NCBI RefSeq assembly: GCF_030116705.1
Contig: NZ_JAOTIK010000001.1
Span: 3,130,001 to 3,194,000 of the forward strand
Direction of reading: 5' to 3'
DNA: 64,000 nucleotides
Source of the DNA: Streptomyces sp. ML-6
GTDB taxonomy: Bacteria; Actinomycetota; Actinomycetes; Streptomycetales; Streptomycetaceae
Shown here one piece after another: positions 42,456 to 51,532 of this stretch. The notes under the pieces are model-generated. The model was not told the DNA's origin, ran no database searches, and saw nothing but the letters and a program-made list of their open reading frames with translations. Position numbers and translations under genes: made by a program. How positions within the stretch are numbered: position 1 is the first letter of the stretch; every line of letters starts with the position of its first letter.

Positions 42456-43622
42456 ATGGCCGATCTGCGCGAGGACCCCTACCCGGACGTGTACATCGGA
42501 GGCGGTTTCTCCGACCCCTCCGAGCCCGTCATCTCCGAGCTCATCGCCCCCGAGCCCGTCACCCCCAGCACCCCCGGCCCCACCGAGCCGTCGAGCCCCA
42601 CCGGACCGCTGCCGGAACTCCCCGGAACGCCGCCGGAACTCCCCGGACCGGGTACCGCCATGTCCTCGCCCGCCGGTCCCGCCCGGTACCTCCCGAAACG
42701 GCTCGGGGACCACATCCTGGGCGTCGTCGCGGTGGTCACGGGTCTCATGCTGGTCGGCCACTCGCTGGTGCCCAACGAGCCGGGCAACCTGGGCAGCCTG
42801 CTCGAAACCGTGCTGCCCTGGATCGGCCTGACCGTACCGGCGCTGCTCCTGGCCGCCCTGATCCGCAGGTCCGTCCCGGCCGTCATCGCCGCGCTCGTGC
42901 TCGGCGCCGTGTGGGTCGCCCTGTTCGCGCCCCTGTTCCTCGGTGGAAGCGGCGGGAACGGTACGGGCGGGCCGAACCTGACCGTGATCACCCACAACGT
43001 CAAAGCCGACAACCCCGACCCCGCCGCGACCGTCCGTACGCTGCTGGCCGCCGACCCCGACCTGGTGGCCCTGGAGGAGATCACCGACCAGGCCCTGCCC
43101 GCCTACCGCAAGTCGCTGGACCGACGGCTCCCCCACTCCGTGCACATCGGCACCGTCGCCCTGTGGAGCCGCTACCCCATCACCGAGTCCCGGCGCATCA
43201 CCATCGATCCCGGCTGGAGCCGCTCCCTGCGCGCCCTGGTCCAGGGGCCGAAGGGCCCCCTCGCCGTCTACGTGGTCCACCTGCCCTCGGTCCGCGTCGG
43301 CACGTCCGGCTTCGCCACCGGCCGGCGCGACGAGACCCTCGGCGCCCTCGTCCGGGCCATCGACGACGAGCGGCAGAAGAAGGTGCTGCTGCTGGGCGAC
43401 CTCAACGGCGCCACCACCGACCGCAGGCTCGAACCGCTGACCTCCCGGCTGGCGTCGGTCGAGGGCAGCGGCGGCAGCGGCTTCGGGTTCAGCTGGCCCG
43501 CGGTCTTCCCCCTCACCCGCATCGACCACATCCTCACCCGGGGCGTCACCCCCACCGACGCCTGGACCCTCCCCTCCACCGGCAGCGACCACCGCCCGGT
43601 CGCCGCCGGGATCAGGGCCTGA
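42456..43622 (+). CDS. Membrane-anchored endonuclease/exonuclease/phosphatase-fold protein
   Basis: 388 residues; ATG 42456 with GAAGGA six bases upstream. A Pro-rich N-terminus of about 80 residues precedes three membrane helices (HILGVVAVVTGLMLVGHSLV, LPWIGLTVPALLLAALIR, AVIAALVLGAVWVALFAPLF). The extracytoplasmic catalytic domain has THNVKADN, DLVALEEIT (metal Glu), LLLGDLNGA (GDxN) and SDHRPVAAGI (SDH), all key residues of the DNase I/sphingomyelinase-like fold. It may cleave extracellular DNA or a phosphodiester lipid. It could share the VanY transcript. Confidence 0.85.
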   Translation: MADLREDPYPDVYIGGGFSDPSEPVISELIAPEPVTPSTPGPTEPSSPTGPLPELPGTPPELPGPGTAMSSPAGPARYLPKRLGDHILGVVAVVTGLMLVGHSLVPNEPGNLGSLLETVLPWIGLTVPALLLAALIRRSVPAVIAALVLGAVWVALFAPLFLGGSGGNGTGGPNLTVITHNVKADNPDPAATVRTLLAADPDLVALEEITDQALPAYRKSLDRRLPHSVHIGTVALWSRYPITESRRITIDPGWSRSLRALVQGPKGPLAVYVVHLPSVRVGTSGFATGRRDETLGALVRAIDDERQKKVLLLGDLNGATTDRRLEPLTSRLASVEGSGGSGFGFSWPAVFPLTRIDHILTRGVTPTDAWTLPSTGSDHRPVAAGIRA

Positions 43623-43666
43623 GGTCAGGGCCTGACCGACGACCCGGCCGACGCGGGAACCCGGTC

Positions 43667-44800
43667 TCAGCCGGTGTGGAGGACCCGGAAGCGGTCGGGG
43701 TCCGCCGGGTCCCGGTCGACGACCTGGACCGGTGCCCAGGCCCACTGCAGAACGCCGATGCCCGGCGTGCGGGAGAACCGGATCGGCCCGCGGGTGCCCT
43801 CGACCACCACGCGCGGCCACGCCCCGGCGACGGCCGCCCGGTCCGTACCGTGCGAGCGCAGCACCTCGGCGAGGACGGCGACCGTGTCCCAGCCCTCGAA
43901 GGCGACGAAGGAGGGCGGGGCACCCAGCCGCTCGCGCAGCTCCTTCCCGACGCGTTCGCCGAGCGGCCCGAGCCGCTCGGGCAGGTAGCGCAAGAACGGC
44001 ACCCCCGCACCGTCCCCGCCCAGTTCCGCGACCCATCCGGCGAACTCCGGCTGCCCGGCCGGGGCGCCGATCAGGATCTCCGCGAGCCGCCGGTCGGCCC
44101 GGACGGCCCGGACGATCGGCGCCGCCGGTTCCGGATGGCCGACCAGCAGGAGGAGCGCCGTCGCACCGGAGTCGACGAGCGCCTCGCACAGGGCCCCCGG
44201 GGTGAGCGCATCGGCGTCGAGCTCGACGACACTTCCGCCGTGCGGGGCGAGGTGGTCCCGCAGGATGCGGGCCCCGGACGCCCAGTAGACGCTCGGCTGG
44301 GCCGCCACGGCGATCCGGCTCCGGCCCGCGCCGAGGAGGAAGTCCCCGTAGATCCGCCAGCCGTGGGACTGGGCCGGGGCCAGGCGCGCGACCCGGTCCG
44401 TCGGCCCCTCGGTGAGCGCGTCGAGCACCGCGGACGAGCAGAGGAACGGTACGCCGAGGGCGTCGGCCCGTGCGGCGGCGGCGCGGGCGACGACGCTGTG
44501 GTACTCGCCCGCCACGGCGACCACGCCCAGCGCGGCCAGTTCGTCCACGGCCGCCGCGGCCCGCCCGGGGTCGGCCGCGGTGTCCCGGACCACCGGCTCC
44601 AGCGGCCGGCCGCCGATCCCGCCCGCGTCGTTGACCTCGCGGACGGCCAGCTCGATCCCCGCGAGCAGCTGCCGGCCCGCCTCGACCCAGCCGGGCCGGG
44701 ACAAGGGGGCGAGAACGCCCAGCCGAACAGGTGCCCCGGCCGGGGACGGAACCCCCGCCCGGCGGCCCGTCGGCTCGTCCCACATCCGTTGATGGTTCAC
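43667..44800 (-). CDS. Branched-chain amino-acid-binding-type (Peripla_BP_6) protein
   Basis: 377 residues from GTG 44800 with GAGGGGG upstream. Features are those of type I periplasmic binding folds: VRLGVLAPLSRPGWVEAGRQ, LAVREVNDAGGIGGRPLE, VVAVAGEYHSVVA and FVAFEGWDTVAVLAEVL. There is no signal peptide or lipobox, and no ABC permease or ATPase is adjacent. It is therefore probably a cytoplasmic ligand-sensing or orphan protein rather than a transporter component. Confidence 0.8.
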   Translation of the reverse strand: MNHQRMWDEPTGRRAGVPSPAGAPVRLGVLAPLSRPGWVEAGRQLLAGIELAVREVNDAGGIGGRPLEPVVRDTAADPGRAAAAVDELAALGVVAVAGEYHSVVARAAAARADALGVPFLCSSAVLDALTEGPTDRVARLAPAQSHGWRIYGDFLLGAGRSRIAVAAQPSVYWASGARILRDHLAPHGGSVVELDADALTPGALCEALVDSGATALLLLVGHPEPAAPIVRAVRADRRLAEILIGAPAGQPEFAGWVAELGGDGAGVPFLRYLPERLGPLGERVGKELRERLGAPPSFVAFEGWDTVAVLAEVLRSHGTDRAAVAGAWPRVVVEGTRGPIRFSRTPGIGVLQWAWAPVQVVDRDPADPDRFRVLHTG

Positions 44801-45073
44801 GCTGCCCCCTCACCGCTCCGAAGACGGCCAGGCTACTTGCCGACTCTTCCCGCCGATGCCTCCCGCCCGCCCGCACCTCAAAAAAGCTGTGGAGCAACGT
44901 CGTTGGGGACCGTTACCGTGCTGCCGGTCCGAGTCGTCCGTCGAAGGGCACACCGTTGTACACCCTGTGAGACCTCCCGAGTGCTGATGGGTCGCGCGTC
45001 ACGCATGCAGGTGCATGTCCCTGTGTCGCGCTGCTTCTTGCTGCGGATTTCTCACTGGAACCGGTGTATTTCT

Positions 45074-45630
45074 GTGCTCAACAACTGGGTTGTCATACCC
45101 ACACGCCTGCCCCTCGTCCTCCGCCGTTGCCACACCTGCGCGGCCGAACTCTTCCGGGCGAGCGGCAAGTTCCGCGTCAACGCCAACCACAAGCTCATCG
45201 ACGTCTGGCTCCTCGTGCTCTGCACCTCCTGCGGGGAGACCGCGAAGCTCACGGTCCGGGAACGGGTCAACGTCCGCTCCGTACGACCCGACCTGCTGGA
45301 CCGGCTGCACGCCAACGACCTCGGCCTGACAGCGGAGTTGCTCCAGGACCCGGCCGTTCTGCGCCGCAATCGCATCGCGCTCGACTGGGCGGGAGCCTGG
45401 CGCCTGGAGACCGACGGACCGGTTCGCCCGGACGACGGAGCGACCGACGATGGGGCGACCGACGTCTCGGTGCGCTTCGCGGCGCGGATTCCCGTCCGGC
45501 CGGTACGGCTGATCGCCGAGGGGTGCGGCCTCCCCCGGGCCGAGGTCGAGAGGCTGATCGCGGAGGGGAAGCTCGTCTCGGCGGCCCGGCTGAGCGGCAA
45601 ACTCTCCGGGGACTTCGCCTTCACGCTCAA

Positions 45631-45637
<7 letters not shown>
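45074..45637 (+). CDS. DUF1062 family protein
   Basis: 187 residues from GTG 45074 at MLNNWVVIPTRLPLVLRRCH; ATG 45004 is in frame but not conserved in relatives I recall. Two CxxC pairs (RRCHTCAAELF and LCTSCGETAKL) suggest a zinc ribbon, followed by VNVRSVRPDLLDRL and an S4-like end (VERLIAEGKLVSAARLSGKL). The family has no assigned role. The stop codon is the first unit of a seven-base tandem repeat. Confidence 0.82.
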
Positions 45638-45686
<49 letters not shown>

Positions 45687-45693
45687 TACCTGC

Positions 45694-45746
45694 CGGACGG
45701 GCCTCGGGCCCCGGACCATCAGGAGCCGGAGCCCGAGGCCCGTCCG
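45694..45746. terminator. 16-bp hairpin between convergent genes
   Basis: CGGACGGGCCTCGGGC (45694-45709) pairs perfectly with GCCCGAGGCCCGTCCG (45731-45746). It lies between the DUF1062 gene and the stop of the leftward NLR gene and probably ends both. Confidence 0.75.
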
Positions 45747-45788
45747 CCGAGATCCACCGGCAGGGCGGGCCGTCGGTCCCTTGCTTCG

Positions 45789-48251
45789 TCAGGTGCTCTC
45801 GGCCGGGCCCTCCCCGGCGGACTGCTGCGGCGGCGGGCCGTTCACGTGGCCGCGCGAGGATTCCGCTTCTTCAGTGGCACCGGCCCGGGTGTAGGCGGCG
45901 ACAGAACGTTCCCACGCCTCCTCGACGCGCACGGGGTCCGCACCTGCGGCTTCCAGCGTGGTGGCCAGCTCTCCCCACGCTTCGCCCGTACGGAACCAGT
46001 CGTCCTCCTCGGCCAGCATCGCCGCAGCCCGCTCCCCGGCGTCGATGGCCTCGTCGAAACGCCGCACTTCACGCAGGGCGGTTCCGAGGTTGTTCCAGGC
46101 CCTGGCTTCGCGGTGGGTATCGGCATGCTGCTGAAACAGAACGAGAGCTTTTCGGTGAGCGTCAATGGCCTCATCGAAACGCCGCACTCCGCACAGGGCA
46201 AGTCCGAGGTTGCTCCAGGCGCTGGCCTCGTGGTGGGTATCGGCATGCTGCTGAAACAGAACGAGAGCTTTTCGGTGAGCCTCGATGGCCTCGTCAAAAC
46301 GCCGCACTTCATACAGGACGGCTCCGAGGTTGCTCCAGGCACTGGCCTCGTGGTGGGTATCGGCATGCTGCTGAAACAGAACGAGAGCTTTTTGGTGGGC
46401 GTCAATGGCCTCATCGAAACGCCGCACTTCGCGCAGGGAATTTCCGAGGTTGCTCCAGGCACCGGCCTCGTTGAGGGTGTCGGCGTGTTTCCGGTACAGG
46501 GCAAGAGCTCTTCGGTGGGCCTCGATGGCCTCGTCGAAACGCCGCACTTCGTACAGGGCGGCTCCGAGGGTGTCCCAGGCACTGGCCTCGTGGTGGGTGT
46601 CGGCATGCTGCTGAAACAGGGCAAGGGCTTTTCGGTGGGCGTCGATGGCCTCGTCGAAACGCCGCACTTCGTACAGGGCGAAGCCGAGGTTGCGCCAGGC
46701 AGCGGCTTCGTTGAGGGTGTCGCCCCGCGCCCTGCAGACATCCAGTACGAGGGAGTAGATCGTGACCAGGTCCTGCAGGCGGCGACGGCTCTCCAGGTAC
46801 CGGCCGAGGCTGAAACCAAGCTTGATGGCAGTCTGCGTGGTGCCTTCGGAGTGGACGGTGGCAATCAGATTCTCCCGCTCGGCATCCAGCCATGCCAGTG
46901 CCTGCTCCCGGCCCGGGAACAGCGGGGCAACGGCTGCGCGACCGGCCTCGAGGTGTGTGTCGGCAGCTTCAGCGGTACGCGCGTAATAGCTGGTGAGACG
47001 GGTGCGGGCCTGGTCGTAGCGGCGCCGGGAAGGACGCGAGCGTTCGCATTGAGCAGTGGCCTTTCCATGGGCGTACTCACGGAGCAGGTCGTGCATCTGC
47101 CACCGGCCCCGGACGGGGCCACGGTCGATCAGGTGGGCGGCTGCCAGGTGCCCCAACAGCTTCTCAACAGCCGCTTCGGGCTGTTCGGCCAGGAGAGCGA
47201 CCGCAGCGGTGGAGATGTCGGGGCCCGGGTTGAGGGACAGGAGCCGGAACAGTTCGGCCTGTTGGAGGGGCAGGCTCTCGAAGGACTGGTCGAAGGTGGC
47301 GCGCAGGCTCTGTTCCCCGTCGTCGATCCCCTCCAGCCGCCCGGCGCGCGTGAGCCGTTCAGCGCGCTCGACCAGTGGCTGGTCCGGGTCACCGGCGAGC
47401 AGCCCGGCAGTGATCTGCAGCGCCAACGGCAAACACCCGCAGGCCACCGCCACCTGCTGCGCCGCCTCCGGCTCCTCGTCGACCCGGCGATCGTCGGGGT
47501 TGTGGTGCCGGAGCGCCGCCCGCAGCAGAGCGACGGCGTCCTCGGGCTGCAGCAGATGGACGGTACGCATACGGCCGAGGCCCGGGAGCGACCGGCGGGA
47601 GGTGGTCAGCAGCCCGTGGTGCCCCGGGGGCAGGAGAGGGCGGACCTGATCGGCCCTGGAGGCGTTGTCGGCGATCACGAGCAGCCGCTCCCCGGCCCGC
47701 TCGCGCGCTGCGAGCTGCGAACGGTACAGGGCTTCGCGTTCCGCGCCGGGGGGCGGAACGTGCTCGGGCCGTACTCCGAGCGAGCGCAGCAGTGCTTCGA
47801 GCGCGTCCTCGGCCTGGGAGGGGTGGGGGTCGTAGCCACGGAGGTTGACCATCAGCACCCCCGTGAACCACCCCCGCTCGAACGCGGCATGCCCGGCGGC
47901 GTGAACGAGGGTGGTCTTGCCCACCCCGCCCCATCCGGACAGCACCGCGTGGGCCGGCAGGCCGTCCGTGCGCCCGGGATCGAGCACGCCGAGCAGGAAA
48001 TCGACGTCGTCATCGCGGCCGGTGAAATCCGCCCGGAGCCGAGGCAGCGAGTCCGTGGCGGTCGGCACCGGTGCGTACTGCTGCACGAACATCTGCATGG
48101 TGCCGCTGCCTTGGACCTGACTGTGCTGGAAGTCGGCGCCCCGGTAGTCGTTGCCGACCCCGCCCCCGACCCGGCCCTTGCCGGCCCGGGCCTTACCGCC
48201 TCCCTTTCCGCCCTTCTTGCCCTTGCCTTTCGCGTTGTTCTTGGCCCCCAC
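45789..48251 (-). CDS. NLR-like NB-ARC/TPR protein with N-terminal HSQVQGSGTM motif
   Basis: About 820 residues from GTG 48251, eight bases after the stop of the small upstream gene. Residues 1-33 are a Lys/Gly-rich linker. Residues 34-54 (NDYRGADFQHSQVQGSGTM) repeat the C-terminus of that upstream protein. The NB-ARC ATPase follows: GWGGVGKTT at 106-114, LLVIADNASR (Walker B), LLTTSRRSLPG and CGCLPLALQITAG (GxP). A winged-helix part contains MHDLLREYAHG. The C-terminus has at least seven 40-residue TPRs of the form RRFDEAIDAHRKALALFQQH. It should act as a nucleotide-switch sensor that triggers an effector through the shared motif. Confidence 0.85.
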   Translation of the reverse strand: MGAKNNAKGKGKKGGKGGGKARAGKGRVGGGVGNDYRGADFQHSQVQGSGTMQMFVQQYAPVPTATDSLPRLRADFTGRDDDVDFLLGVLDPGRTDGLPAHAVLSGWGGVGKTTLVHAAGHAAFERGWFTGVLMVNLRGYDPHPSQAEDALEALLRSLGVRPEHVPPPGAEREALYRSQLAARERAGERLLVIADNASRADQVRPLLPPGHHGLLTTSRRSLPGLGRMRTVHLLQPEDAVALLRAALRHHNPDDRRVDEEPEAAQQVAVACGCLPLALQITAGLLAGDPDQPLVERAERLTRAGRLEGIDDGEQSLRATFDQSFESLPLQQAELFRLLSLNPGPDISTAAVALLAEQPEAAVEKLLGHLAAAHLIDRGPVRGRWQMHDLLREYAHGKATAQCERSRPSRRRYDQARTRLTSYYARTAEAADTHLEAGRAAVAPLFPGREQALAWLDAERENLIATVHSEGTTQTAIKLGFSLGRYLESRRRLQDLVTIYSLVLDVCRARGDTLNEAAAWRNLGFALYEVRRFDEAIDAHRKALALFQQHADTHHEASAWDTLGAALYEVRRFDEAIEAHRRALALYRKHADTLNEAGAWSNLGNSLREVRRFDEAIDAHQKALVLFQQHADTHHEASAWSNLGAVLYEVRRFDEAIEAHRKALVLFQQHADTHHEASAWSNLGLALCGVRRFDEAIDAHRKALVLFQQHADTHREARAWNNLGTALREVRRFDEAIDAGERAAAMLAEEDDWFRTGEAWGELATTLEAAGADPVRVEEAWERSVAAYTRAGATEEAESSRGHVNGPPPQQSAGEGPAEST
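46020..46730 (-). repeat. 120-base tandem repeats encoding near-identical TPRs
   Basis: Six copies with a strict 120-base period (anchors such as CGAAACGCCGCAC near 46058, 46178, 46298, 46418, 46538 and 46658) differ at few positions. Some neighbours are almost identical at DNA level. This points to recent duplication or gene conversion in the sensor part of the NLR. Confidence 0.85.
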
Positions 48252-48259
48252 GCGCTGTC

Positions 48260-48700
48260 CTACTTGTCGAAGTTGTTCGTCACCGTCATGGTCCCGCTGC
48301 CCTGCACCTGACTGTGGGTGAAGGTCGCACCCCGGAAGTCGTTGTGCACCGTGTCGGTTGTCCGAGCGGCAGCGGCCTGCGCGACCAGCGCTTCCAGCTC
48401 GGCGACGACCTGCGCCTGCTCGACCTCGGGCAGTCCTTCCAGAAGGGTTTCGAGACGGGTCTGCCAGGCCGCGACCTGCGCGATCCGTACCCGCTCGCCC
48501 TCCTCCCCGTCCTGCGCGGCCTCCAGGACGGCCCGAGTCCGGTCCAGACGTTCCAGCTCCGCCTGCTCGCGCCCCGTCTCCCCCCGGCCGATCAGCCGGG
48601 CCACCGTGCCGCGGATCCCGTTCCACGCGTCCGTTCCCGCAGCCTGGATGATGGCGCCGGCACCTGCGGCAGCCGCAGCGATGAATCCCTCAAGCAGCAT
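48260..48700 (-). CDS. Small helical protein with C-terminal HSQVQGSGTM motif, candidate NLR effector
   Basis: 146 residues from ATG 48700 (GGGGGAA upstream; ATG 48718 also possible). The N-terminus is a hydrophobic Ala/Gly-rich helix (MLLEGFIAAAAAGAGAIIQA), then two or three amphipathic helices (REQAELERLDRTRAVLEAA, WQTRLETLLEGLPEVEQAQ). The last 26 residues (DFRGATFTHSQVQGSGTMTV and on) match the N-terminal motif of the downstream NLR. A helical, possibly membrane-acting domain with a C-terminal amyloid-type motif is the layout of HeLo/HET-S-like and bacterial amyloid-signalling effectors. No enzymatic motif is seen. Confidence 0.75.
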   Translation of the reverse strand: MLLEGFIAAAAAGAGAIIQAAGTDAWNGIRGTVARLIGRGETGREQAELERLDRTRAVLEAAQDGEEGERVRIAQVAAWQTRLETLLEGLPEVEQAQVVAELEALVAQAAAARTTDTVHNDFRGATFTHSQVQGSGTMTVTNNFDK

Positions 48701-48983
48701 GGCGTTCCCCCACATCACTCGACAGAGCCATCAGCCTAGAACCGTTCACCGTCTCGTGAGGAGGGGCTGATGCGTCTTCACCCGTGCCGGGCAGGTCGGC
48801 AATTGGGTCAGTGTCCGGGGGCGTCCGACCCACTCGTTGTGTCTCGATCAGCGCCAGAAGACCCGGTGTGATCCAGAACCCTTCGAGCCGCTCGCCCCGG
48901 GAAGTGCCCCTCCACGCCCCCCATCCCTCCGCCGCCCCAATAATCCGTTTGCGCCGTGGCCGGGCGGAGCGCAGGCTCGCACG

Positions 48984-50357
48984 GTGATTGTCGATCTGGC
49001 TCCCTTCTCCCTGACCTGGGACGAGGTGGACCCCGCCCGCCATCCCTTCGACAGTGCGGCAGCGCCACAGGTGGTGCGGTCCCTCGGGCCCGCCCGCCGG
49101 ACGCCCGAGCGCCCGGACGTTCCCGCCGGAACTCCGGCGATGCGCGACTGGGGCTGGAACAAGGGCAAGTCCTGGGCGGATGCCATGACGCATGCCCTCG
49201 TCGAGCACTACGGCAGCTGGATCGCGGGCTGGCGCTGGGCGCACGACGAAGGCGACTTCGACGGTGGCCCCGTCGGAAGCTGGTGCTGCCCGAACCACTC
49301 GATCACCACCCCGGAGGAAACGCTCACCCGTGTCACGGCGGCCCTGTGCGAGTGGCGCGCCTGGCTGGAGAGCCTCGCCGGCTGGTTCGAGGCGTACCCG
49401 CTGGCCCTTGCCGACGTGGACGACCAGCGGATCCTGTGGGAACGCGCAGCCCGGAACCTGATCCTCCAGGTGACCGACCGCACGGGTTGCGGCAGCGGCT
49501 GGTACGGCCACTGCCAACAGGTGCTCACCTGGTTCCTCAGCTGCTGGGACGTCGCGCCCGACCTCGCGGAAGAGCTGGTCGGCCAGGCGATCGGCGGGCG
49601 GTTCGAGAGCTGGACCGGCCCCGACACGGTGCTGGTCGACGATGTCGCGGAACGGCTCGCGCTGTCGCTCCGGCCCGCCGACGGCGTACGGCCCGCCGGG
49701 CCCCCGCCGGACCACCTCGAACGCTGGCTCGCGGTGCGCGGCACCGTGCCGTGGCAGGAGGCGCCGGACTCCAGCGAGGAAGGACCGGTGGTCCCGGCGC
49801 GCGACGGCGCCGCGGAGGACATCCGCGCCTTCGACGGCGCCCTCTCCCCCGACCGGGCCGAGGGCCTGCTCACTGCCCTGGAACTGCTGCGGGCCGAAGC
49901 GGCACGTGGAGCCTCCCTCGACTTCGAACTGCTCCAGCGCTGGCAGCAACACGTCCTGGGCACACCGCAACTGCCCCCGTTCCGCGATCTGCCCGCCTTC
50001 GCCAAGGCGGGCCGGGAACGCTACGGCATCGGCCCGGACACCCGGGCCCGCCTCGATGCCTGCCTGGCCGAGAGCGCGAAGGACGCCGCGCAGGGGCCCG
50101 TTCCCCTCACGGCCCGCGCCGCCCGCGCCTACCTCGACGTCTGTTTCTTCCACCCCTTCGACGACGGCAACGCCAGGTCCGCCTTCCTCGCCCTCGTCTT
50201 CGTCCTCGCCCGCGAAGGCATCACCCTCGATGAAGTCAGCCTGCTGCGCCGTATCAGGTTCCAGGCCGACGAGCCTGCGGACGCACTGATCCTCGCCCGG
50301 TACATCGACAGCCATCTCGCGGAGACCCGACGCAGGGCGGCGACTCCCGACTCCTGA
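48984..50357 (+). CDS. Fic/DOC-family protein
   Basis: 457 residues from GTG 48984. The Fic loop HPFDDGNARSAF near residue 390 fits HPFxxGNxRxxR except that the last Arg is Phe. Upstream are ARAARAYLDVCFF and helices of the Fic core; the first 250 residues are Trp-rich (RDWGWNKGKSWADAM, WIAGWRWAHDEGDF) and unrecognised. Fic enzymes transfer AMP or other nucleotide parts to protein hydroxyls. The changed Arg, a phosphate contact, may alter the substrate. The gene is divergent from the NLR operon with about 280 bases between. Confidence 0.78.
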   Translation: MIVDLAPFSLTWDEVDPARHPFDSAAAPQVVRSLGPARRTPERPDVPAGTPAMRDWGWNKGKSWADAMTHALVEHYGSWIAGWRWAHDEGDFDGGPVGSWCCPNHSITTPEETLTRVTAALCEWRAWLESLAGWFEAYPLALADVDDQRILWERAARNLILQVTDRTGCGSGWYGHCQQVLTWFLSCWDVAPDLAEELVGQAIGGRFESWTGPDTVLVDDVAERLALSLRPADGVRPAGPPPDHLERWLAVRGTVPWQEAPDSSEEGPVVPARDGAAEDIRAFDGALSPDRAEGLLTALELLRAEAARGASLDFELLQRWQQHVLGTPQLPPFRDLPAFAKAGRERYGIGPDTRARLDACLAESAKDAAQGPVPLTARAARAYLDVCFFHPFDDGNARSAFLALVFVLAREGITLDEVSLLRRIRFQADEPADALILARYIDSHLAETRRRAATPDS

Positions 50358-50891
50358 TCAGCGAACGTCCGGCAGGTCGAGGAGGTACCAGTCGGTCAGG
50401 TGGCCGTCCTCCTCCACGATCCGCTTGTCGTGGACGAAGCCCGAGCGCCGCGCGACCGCCGCCGAGGCGGGGTTCTCCGGGTCCACCCGGATCACCGCCT
50501 GGGCCACTCCCTCGGACGCGGCGTACCGGCAGATCAGGCGGACGGCGCGGGTCGCCAGGCCCTGGCCCCGCCAGTCCGGGTAGAGCGTGTAGGAGATGTT
50601 GGCCTGGCCCGGTGCCAGGCCCGCCACGTCGAACCGCAGGTCGATGTAGCCCATCAGGGTCGACCGGTCCGCCGACCGGATCCCGAACGCGCGCAACGGC
50701 CCGCGCGTGGACCACTGTTCGGCGCAGTGGCGGAAGTACGCCTCGATGCCGTCCCGGGTCGCCGGTTTCTCGCTGAGCCAGCGGATCTGGAGTTCGTCCT
50801 CGCCCGCCAGGTGCGCGTCGACGTCGTCCGGGCGCGGAGGGGACAGGGTCACGACCCCGTCCGAGAGGTTCACCTCGTGCACGTCATGCAT
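50358..50891 (-). CDS. GNAT-family N-acetyltransferase (RimJ/RimL-like)
   Basis: 177 residues; ATG 50891 chosen at MHDVHEVNLSDGVVTL. The acetyl-CoA loop is DWRGQGLATRAVRLICRYA, preceded by ANISYTLYP and followed by VDPENPASAAVARRSGFV, standard for protein or small-molecule acetyltransferases of this branch. Its stop abuts the end of the Fic gene. Substrate unknown. Confidence 0.85.
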   Translation of the reverse strand: MHDVHEVNLSDGVVTLSPPRPDDVDAHLAGEDELQIRWLSEKPATRDGIEAYFRHCAEQWSTRGPLRAFGIRSADRSTLMGYIDLRFDVAGLAPGQANISYTLYPDWRGQGLATRAVRLICRYAASEGVAQAVIRVDPENPASAAVARRSGFVHDKRIVEEDGHLTDWYLLDLPDVR

Positions 50892-50969
50892 GCGGCCACC
50901 ATCGGCCTCACAACCTCCGTCCCTCAAGCGCATATTCGCGCGTACGTACGCGTTCACGGGGTCCCGGAG

Positions 50970-51398
50970 TCACGGGGTTTCGGATTTCATGGCCAGCTCC
51001 GCCCACACCGTCTTGCCGACCACCCGGTCCTTCACGCCCCACGACGTCGCCAGCGCCCCGACCAGGTGCAGGCCGAACCCCGATTCCGCACCGGGCCGGA
51101 AGGGCCGTGGCTCGGGCTCCCGTTCACCCCGCGCGTCCGACACCTCGACACGGAGCGTGCCCGCCAGCACGACGAGCCGCAGTTCGAAGTCCCGCCCCGG
51201 CACGAGCCCGTGGACCACCGCGTTGGCCGCCAGTTCCGACACGACCACCGCAAGGGCGTCGGAGAGCCCGCTCCCGTACGGCACCCCCCACGCGTCGAGC
51301 TGGTGCACGGCAAGTCGGCGGGCGAGCCGCGCGCCGCGACGGGTGGCGCTGAAGCGTTGGACGAACTCGGTGCCCGCAAGGGTGATTTCGGCGTTCAT
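50970..51398 (-). CDS. Anti-sigma-type serine kinase / HATPase_c protein
   Basis: 142 residues. GHKL ATPase fold: N-box ALAVVVSELAANAVVHG, then VEVSDARGEREP and GFGLHLVGALATSWGV. Proteins of this class are RsbW/SpoIIAB-like and very numerous in Streptomyces. Divergent from the Xre/DUF397 pair, a very common neighbourhood, so it may belong to the same signalling unit. The intergenic region of 134 bases should contain both promoters. Confidence 0.88.
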   Translation of the reverse strand: MNAEITLAGTEFVQRFSATRRGARLARRLAVHQLDAWGVPYGSGLSDALAVVVSELAANAVVHGLVPGRDFELRLVVLAGTLRVEVSDARGEREPEPRPFRPGAESGFGLHLVGALATSWGVKDRVVGKTVWAELAMKSETP

Positions 51399-51532
51399 GT
51401 GACTCAGCGTGTCCGGTCTCTCGTACGCTGACCAGGACTGACATCACGACGCCGAGTAGTCGTACGGGCACGATCCGTCGTACGTACGGAACGTCGGCTG
51501 TGACCGGGTGACCGGAGAACGGTGCGGGGCAC

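Noticed and set aside
46020..46730. CRISPR or noncoding satellite
   Set aside because: The 120-base period is explained by tetratricopeptide coding on the minus strand.
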